Origin: Nocardia aurea
GTDB lineage: Bacteria > Actinomycetota > Actinomycetes > Mycobacteriales > Mycobacteriaceae
Length of the DNA: 64,000 nt
Direction of reading: 5' to 3'
Assembly: GCF_003123685.1 (NCBI RefSeq)
Contig: NZ_QCYJ01000154.1
Coordinates: 124,001 to 188,000 of the forward strand
The notes under the pieces are model-generated. The model was not told where the DNA came from and ran no database searches. It saw only the letters and a list, made by a program, of their open reading frames with translations. Position numbers and translations under genes: made by a program. This document shows positions 59,782 to 64,000 of the stretch, in pieces (within the stretch, counting starts at the first letter, position 1; each line of letters starts with the position of its first letter).

Positions 59782-61089
59782 GTGGCGATCGATGAGAAGG
59801 CCGTAGGGACACTCGCGGACCGTGTCCTCGGACCCGAGCACAAGGGTCTGCCACCGGCCGCGTGGGGTCGGACGGTGCGCGATTTCCTCGCGACCGCACC
59901 GCATCTCGACGATTTCCAGACACCGCTGCTGACACTGGATCGCTCGGTACTCGACGCCAACAGCGCGGTGATGGGCGCGTGGGCCGCCGATGCCGGGGTG
60001 CGTCTGGCTCCGCACGGGAAGACAACGATGGCGCCGAAACTGTGGGCCGGGCAGTTGGCCGCGGGATGCTGGGGGATCACCCTGGCGACCGGGTGGCAGG
60101 CCCAGCTCGCCCGATCGTTCGGTGTCGGCCGGATAGTGCTCGCCAACGCGCTGGTCGACCCGGTCGGATTGGCTTGGGCCGCCTCGGAATCCGAACGCGA
60201 TCCGGATTTCGACTTCGTCTGCTGGGTCGACGGTGTCGAGACCGTCGAACTGATGGACCGGCACCTGCGCTCGACATCGGGAGCCGCGCGACTGCGGGTG
60301 CTGGTCGAACTGGGCGGTCCGCGCGGCCGGACGGGCGCGCGCCGGGTCGAGGACGCGCACGCCGTCGCCGAGGCGGTACTGCGTTCCGAACGACTGATCC
60401 TGGCCGGGGTGGGCGGCTACGAGGCCGCGCTCGCGGATGATCGCGGTCCGGAATCGTTGGCCACGGTGCGGTACTACCTGAACGAATTGGCCCGTCTGCA
60501 CCGGGAATTGGCCGACCGGGGCCGGTATCCCGGCGCGGCGATCGTCACCGCGGGCGGCAGCGCCTACCAGGACCTGGTGGTCGAGCACCTCGCCGGACTC
60601 GCCGACGAACACGGTGTTCGAGGTATTCCGACCACCGTCGTCCTTCGCTGCGGCGCGTACCTCGTCCACGACGACGGTTTCTACGCCGACATCTCGCCGA
60701 TGACGCCCGCCCGGTCGGAGCATCCGTTGCGGTCGGCGATGCACGCGTGGGCGCGGACGGTGTCACGTCCGGAACCGGAATTGGCGCTCCTCGACGCGGG
60801 CAAGCGCGACGTCCCCTACGACAAGGGTTTGCCGGTACCGCAATATGCCGTGGTGCGAGGGGTTCCGGTTCCGCTCGGTGCGGACGCCGTCGTCAGCGCA
60901 CTCAACGATCAACACGCTTTCCTGCGCCTGCCCGGTGCGTCCGCGTCCGATCTGCCCGTCGGATCCGTCGTCCGACTCGGACTGTCCCACCCGTGCACGG
61001 CGTTCGACAAATGGCGGCTGATTCCGGTCGTCGACGACGCGTCGTCGGCGCGACCGCGCGTGGTCGACCTGGTGGAGACCTTCTTCTGA
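59782..61089 (+). CDS. DSD1-like PLP enzyme (amino-acid deaminase/aldolase)
   Basis: This 435-residue fold-III PLP enzyme of the alanine-racemase-like N-terminal family has the PLP lysine in LAPHGKTTMAPKLW (about residue 78) and a C-terminal metal site LSHPCTAFDKWR, with His and Cys as zinc ligands in eukaryotic-type D-serine dehydratase/D-threonine aldolase. Either deaminase or aldolase activity on D-hydroxyamino acids is possible. Start GTG with GGAAGGA ahead. It follows ppc by 49 bases. Confidence 0.88.
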   Translation: MAIDEKAVGTLADRVLGPEHKGLPPAAWGRTVRDFLATAPHLDDFQTPLLTLDRSVLDANSAVMGAWAADAGVRLAPHGKTTMAPKLWAGQLAAGCWGITLATGWQAQLARSFGVGRIVLANALVDPVGLAWAASESERDPDFDFVCWVDGVETVELMDRHLRSTSGAARLRVLVELGGPRGRTGARRVEDAHAVAEAVLRSERLILAGVGGYEAALADDRGPESLATVRYYLNELARLHRELADRGRYPGAAIVTAGGSAYQDLVVEHLAGLADEHGVRGIPTTVVLRCGAYLVHDDGFYADISPMTPARSEHPLRSAMHAWARTVSRPEPELALLDAGKRDVPYDKGLPVPQYAVVRGVPVPLGADAVVSALNDQHAFLRLPGASASDLPVGSVVRLGLSHPCTAFDKWRLIPVVDDASSARPRVVDLVETFF

Positions 61090-61120
61090 CCCCGTAGGCG
61101 GGCTTCGGATCTCGACGGCG

Positions 61121-61669
61121 TCATGACAGGAGCGCTCGGACCGTCCTGTCCAGGTTCGGCGCGGGTTCGAAATCCGAGGTGGGAGCGAGCAATTGGTGCA
61201 GGATGACCCCGTCGAGGTAGTCGACCAGGATCTTCGCGATCGAGGGGTGCGCACCGAACGGTTCCAGCATGGTCGCGGCCCAGGCGATCAGCCGTTCGTG
61301 TTCGCGCCGCACCGACTCCAGCAGGGCGGGGGAGGTCTGCGCCTCCGAGAACAGGGTGTAGCGGGCGAGGGTCCTGGTGCGGTCGGCGCCGACGGCGTGT
61401 CGGGCGAACAGGGTCATGCCGTTCACGAGTTGGTCGACGGTGGCCGGATCGGGCAGTCGGCTCAGGATCGCCCAATCGAGGTGGTCGCGTTCCTCCATCC
61501 GCTCGGCCACTGCGCTCAGCAGGGCCTCCCTGGTGCGGAAATAATTCGACGTCGACCCCGGCGGCATGGCAGCGGCCTCGTCGACCGCACGATGGGTGAG
61601 CGCGCGCAGGCCGCGAGTGCCGAGTAATTCGATCGCCCCGTCGAGAACGAGTTCACGTTTCGTAGGCAC
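61121..61669 (-). CDS. TetR family regulator
   Basis: This 182-residue TetR protein has a helix-turn-helix LRALTHRAVDEAAAMPPGSTSNYF and a TetR_C-type ligand domain. It starts at GTG. It is divergent from a flavin monooxygenase gene and the 112-bp gap holds three palindromes, so repression of the monooxygenase is very likely. Confidence 0.9.
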   Translation of the reverse strand: MPTKRELVLDGAIELLGTRGLRALTHRAVDEAAAMPPGSTSNYFRTREALLSAVAERMEERDHLDWAILSRLPDPATVDQLVNGMTLFARHAVGADRTRTLARYTLFSEAQTSPALLESVRREHERLIAWAATMLEPFGAHPSIAKILVDYLDGVILHQLLAPTSDFEPAPNLDRTVRALLS

Positions 61670-61698
61670 GGATGAACACTATGCCAGTAGTCCGCGCA

Positions 61699-61731
61699 CT
61701 ACAAATGTTGTGTAGATACTACATATGTAGT
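61699..61731. promoter_or_regulatory. Two adjacent TetR operators
   Basis: The perfect 14-bp palindrome ACTACATATGTAGT (61718-61731) lies beside the imperfect inverted repeat CTACA-N7-TGTAG (61699-61715). Both share the CTACA/TGTAG half-sites, so they are probably two sites for the same regulator. Confidence 0.65.
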
Positions 61732-61745
61732 AATCTCGTTCGAGT

Positions 61746-61759
61746 CGACCGATCGGTCG
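61746..61759. promoter_or_regulatory. Third palindrome before the monooxygenase
   Basis: CGACCGATCGGTCG is a perfect 14-bp palindrome, unrelated in sequence to the CTACA sites and 22 bases before the monooxygenase ATG. It may bind another regulator or form an mRNA hairpin just ahead of the ribosome-binding site. Confidence 0.45.
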
Positions 61760-61781
61760 GCCTACGCACGGAGGAGGGCAC

Positions 61782-62882
61782 ATGTCCGAGGCGGTCATCG
61801 TCGGCGGCGGTATCGGTGGTCTGGCCACGGCCGTCGCGCTGTCCCGGCGCGGCTGGGACGTCGAAGTGCTCGAGCGCGCACCGCGTATCGAAGCGGTCGG
61901 CGCCGGACTGTCGCTGTGGCCCAATGCCCTTCGCGCACTCGATGCCATCGGTGTCGGCGCCGAGGTGCGGTCGCGTGCCAGGGAAGAGGGTTCGGCGGGA
62001 ATCAGGGACGAGCGCGGCAGGCTGCTGTCGCGCACCGACATCGCGGCGATCCGTGATCGCTACGGGCTCCCGATCATGCTGCAGCGCGCCGACCTGCTGG
62101 AGATCCTGCGTGCCGCCGTCCCGGAATCGGCTGTGCGGAACGGGATCTCGGTGACCGGTGTGGACGCGAAAGGCGTGGTGACGCATTCCGAGGGGGAGTC
62201 GAAGGGCGATCTCATCGTCGGCGCCGACGGAATCCACAGCGTCGTCCGGCGCGCGGTCTGCGGTGACATCACGCCCGTCTACGCCGGGTACACCGCGTGG
62301 CGGATGGTGGTCACGCCGAGCGAGCCCATCGGCGACCTCGGCGAAACCTGGGGCCGTGGCGAACGTTTCGGTTTCGCCGCGCTGCCCGATGGTCGCGTCT
62401 ACTGTTTCGCCACCGCGAACCTGCCCGCCGGAACCGAATCCGGCGGACTCGCCGAACTGCGCCGCCGCTTCGGCGACTGGCACGCCCCGATACCCGCGCT
62501 CCTCGCCGCCGCCGATCCGGCGTCGGTCCTGAAACACGACATCTACGAACTGCCGCCGCTGCCGACCTACGTGCGCGGGACTGTCGCCCTGCTCGGCGAC
62601 GCCGCCCACGCCATGACCCCTAACCTCGGCCAAGGCGCCTGTCAGGCATTGGAAGACGCGGTGATCCTCGCGCGCGTCGCCGACGAGAGAGGCGACCTCA
62701 CCCACTACGACCGGGAACGTCGTCCGCGCAGCCAGATGATCGCGGCGCGCTCCCGCCGCATCGGCACCGTCGCCCAACTGTCCTCGCGGCCGGTGGTGGC
62801 GCTGCGCAACGCCTCGCTGTGGCTCGTCCCGCCGTCGGCGCAGGTCAGGGCACTCGCTACGGTACTCGACTGGACCTGTTGA
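61782..62882 (+). CDS. FAD-dependent monooxygenase (PHBH-like)
   Basis: This 366-residue class A flavoprotein monooxygenase has the FAD motif VIVGGGIGGLATAVALSRRG, the DG motif GADGIHSVVR and the GD motif LLGDAAHAMTPNLGQGACQALED. It should hydroxylate an aromatic or similar ring using NAD(P)H and oxygen. GAGGAGG ahead of the ATG is strong. Its stop abuts the stop of the convergent WYL regulator. Confidence 0.93.
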   Translation: MSEAVIVGGGIGGLATAVALSRRGWDVEVLERAPRIEAVGAGLSLWPNALRALDAIGVGAEVRSRAREEGSAGIRDERGRLLSRTDIAAIRDRYGLPIMLQRADLLEILRAAVPESAVRNGISVTGVDAKGVVTHSEGESKGDLIVGADGIHSVVRRAVCGDITPVYAGYTAWRMVVTPSEPIGDLGETWGRGERFGFAALPDGRVYCFATANLPAGTESGGLAELRRRFGDWHAPIPALLAAADPASVLKHDIYELPPLPTYVRGTVALLGDAAHAMTPNLGQGACQALEDAVILARVADERGDLTHYDRERRPRSQMIAARSRRIGTVAQLSSRPVVALRNASLWLVPPSAQVRALATVLDWTC

Positions 62883-63848
62883 CTATCGAGGGAATCCCTC
62901 GACGGCGCGACGGCAGCGGATGGACTGGGCCTCGAGCGCGCTCGCGAGTTCCGGTGGGCCGCTGATCAGCGTGAAGTCGAGATCCACCGAGGTGATCACC
63001 CACACGAGCGCTTCCGGTGTCTCCGCGCCGACGTGCAGGTGGCAGGTGGTGTCGTCGACCGCTTCGACCACGCCCATACCCGGCCAGACCCGCGCGGTGG
63101 CGGTCTCGGCGGACGCGTGCAGCAGCACGGTGGCCTGTCGAGGCCAGGCGCGCTGGGAGAGACCCCGCGAAAGATGCGCGGCGACATCGCCTTCCGGCAG
63201 CTCACGCGGCGTGAACCGGGGACCGGTGGGAACGCGCGGTGTCATGCGGTCCACCCGGAAGGTGCGCCAATCGCCGCGGTCGACATCCCAGGCCACCAGG
63301 TACCACCGTCTGCTGAAATGTACGAGACTGTGCGGCTCGGTCTTACGGATCGAACCCGCCCCGCCGTGGGAGGAGTAGTCGAAACGCAGCTGCTCACGTC
63401 GCTGACATGCCTCGGCGATGGCCATCAGCGTGTCCGGATCGACCCGCGCCGCCGGGGCGCCGACCCGGACCGTCGCGGCGCGCAGCGTGGCGACACGATG
63501 CCGAAGTCGCGGCGGCAGTACCTGTTCCAGCTTCGACAAGGCGCGCAGCGCCGATTCCTCGATCCCGCCCACGCTGCCGTCGGCGGCGCTGCGCAGACTC
63601 ACCGTGACGGCCACCGCCTCCTCGTCGTCGAGCAGCAGGGGTGGCAATGCCGCGCCCGCGCCGAGCCGGTATCCCGCCGTGCCTCGGGTCGCGTGCACGG
63701 GATAGCCGAGATCGCGCAACCGTTCCACATCGCGACGAATCGTGCGGCCGGTGACGTCGAGTCGTTCCGCCAGTTCCGCACCGGCCCACTCGCGGTGGGT
63801 CTGCAACAGCGCGAGCAGTTTCAGCAGTCGCGCGGAGGTTTCGAGCAT
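62883..63848 (-). CDS. HTH-WYL (YafY/DeoR-like) regulator
   Basis: This 321-residue protein has an N-terminal winged helix (LAERLDVTGRTIRRDVERLRDLGYPVHA), a WYL domain whose YL core is RRWYLVAW, and a C-terminal WCX region. WYL domains sense small molecules or nucleic acids. The ATG at 63848 is chosen because MLETSARLLKLL begins the conserved helix. It is divergent from an epoxide hydrolase gene, with an inverted repeat between them. Confidence 0.9.
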   Translation of the reverse strand: MLETSARLLKLLALLQTHREWAGAELAERLDVTGRTIRRDVERLRDLGYPVHATRGTAGYRLGAGAALPPLLLDDEEAVAVTVSLRSAADGSVGGIEESALRALSKLEQVLPPRLRHRVATLRAATVRVGAPAARVDPDTLMAIAEACQRREQLRFDYSSHGGAGSIRKTEPHSLVHFSRRWYLVAWDVDRGDWRTFRVDRMTPRVPTGPRFTPRELPEGDVAAHLSRGLSQRAWPRQATVLLHASAETATARVWPGMGVVEAVDDTTCHLHVGAETPEALVWVITSVDLDFTLISGPPELASALEAQSIRCRRAVEGFPR

Positions 63849-63868
63849 GAATCCAGTATGGCGCGAGG

Positions 63869-63889
63869 TTAGGAACAAAACTGTCCTAA
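63869..63889. promoter_or_regulatory. Candidate WYL regulator operator
   Basis: TTAGGA (63869-63874) and TCCTAA (63884-63889) form a perfect 6-bp inverted repeat with a 9-base spacer, midway between the WYL regulator and the epoxide hydrolase gene. Confidence 0.5.
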
Positions 63890-63910
63890 GGACCTCCTAG
63901 CGTGGATTTC

Positions 63911-64000
63911 ATGAGTAACGAACAGGACATCAGGCCCTTCCGCATCGAGATTCCGCAGGCACGCATCGATGAATTGCACACCCGGCTCGCCGCGACGTTG
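63911..64000 (+). CDS. Epoxide hydrolase, N-terminal fragment
   Basis: The first 30 codons of a gene cut by the window edge encode RPFRIEIPQARIDELHTRLAATL. That is the N-terminal segment typical of the epoxide hydrolase family (PF06441), ahead of the alpha/beta-hydrolase core. TAGCGT at 63898-63903 lies seven bases before the ATG, so the message may be leaderless. It is divergent from the WYL regulator, which probably controls it. Confidence 0.8.
   Translation, partial: MSNEQDIRPFRIEIPQARIDELHTRLAATL

Noticed and set aside
58158..60146. 662-codon minus-strand frame across the ppc/PLP-enzyme junction
   Set aside because: Antisense to two clear genes and crosses the intergenic gap with no start signal.

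Overview
This is a GC-rich actinobacterial chromosome segment, most likely from Nocardia or a close relative in the Mycobacteriales. The order rpsA, coaE, DUF402, uvrB, universal stress protein, uvrA, infC, rpmI, rplT, TrmH-type methyltransferase, pheS, pheT is the order known from Mycobacterium tuberculosis. The window also carries EspG and a PPE-like ESX substrate, a DosR/DosS pair, a DUF3558 lipoprotein and a Streptomyces-type conservon. I see no rRNA, tRNA, CRISPR array, insertion sequence or prophage. Many start codons lie 6-8 bases behind a TANNNT box, as in leaderless actinobacterial transcripts.

Bases 1-11,666: the end of a BBE-type flavoenzyme, an SPFH membrane protein with a ribbon-helix-helix partner and a palindromic promoter, a cold-shock protein, a methyltransferase and rpsA. 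Between rpsA and coaE, which adjoin in M. tuberculosis, lie a TetR regulator, an MMPL transporter, a second SPFH/coiled-coil protein and a Tat-exported phospholipase C.

Bases 11,667-32,833: coaE (fused to GrpB), an ArsR-PPOX-SRPBCC operon, duplicated DUF402 proteins, uvrB, a VOC/AraC divergent pair, a USP, HelD, a diguanylate cyclase, a lone ketosynthase, and a hypoxia block of dosS, a long ribosome-hibernation factor and dosR around a DosR-box-like site. uvrA follows. Both uvrA and uvrB carry a match to the LexA-independent DNA-damage promoter (RecA-NDp/PafBC type), and UvrA ends in a histone-like Lys/Ala tail.

Bases 32,834-44,400: two tandem 29- and 31-residue peptide genes sharing a C-terminal ATGSSI..TPG motif, a hydrolase, a partly decayed phd-doc pair, a DUF1844 protein, the infC-rpmI-rplT operon behind a leader peptide with a terminator hairpin and with an apparent AUC start codon, an RNA methyltransferase, a TetR/MFS efflux pair with clear operators, and pheST followed by a triple 17-bp repeat.

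Bases 44,401-64,000: a DUF427 protein, a hydrolase, two conserved unknowns, a four-gene ESX-associated operon without secretion machinery, the conservon (sensor kinase, roadblock, DUF742, GTPase), a sugar acetyltransferase, a VOC protein, PEP carboxylase, a DSD1-like PLP enzyme, a TetR/flavin monooxygenase pair with palindromic operators, and a WYL regulator divergent from an epoxide hydrolase cut by the window edge. The common theme is core translation, repair and anaplerotic genes interleaved with small regulator-plus-target modules.
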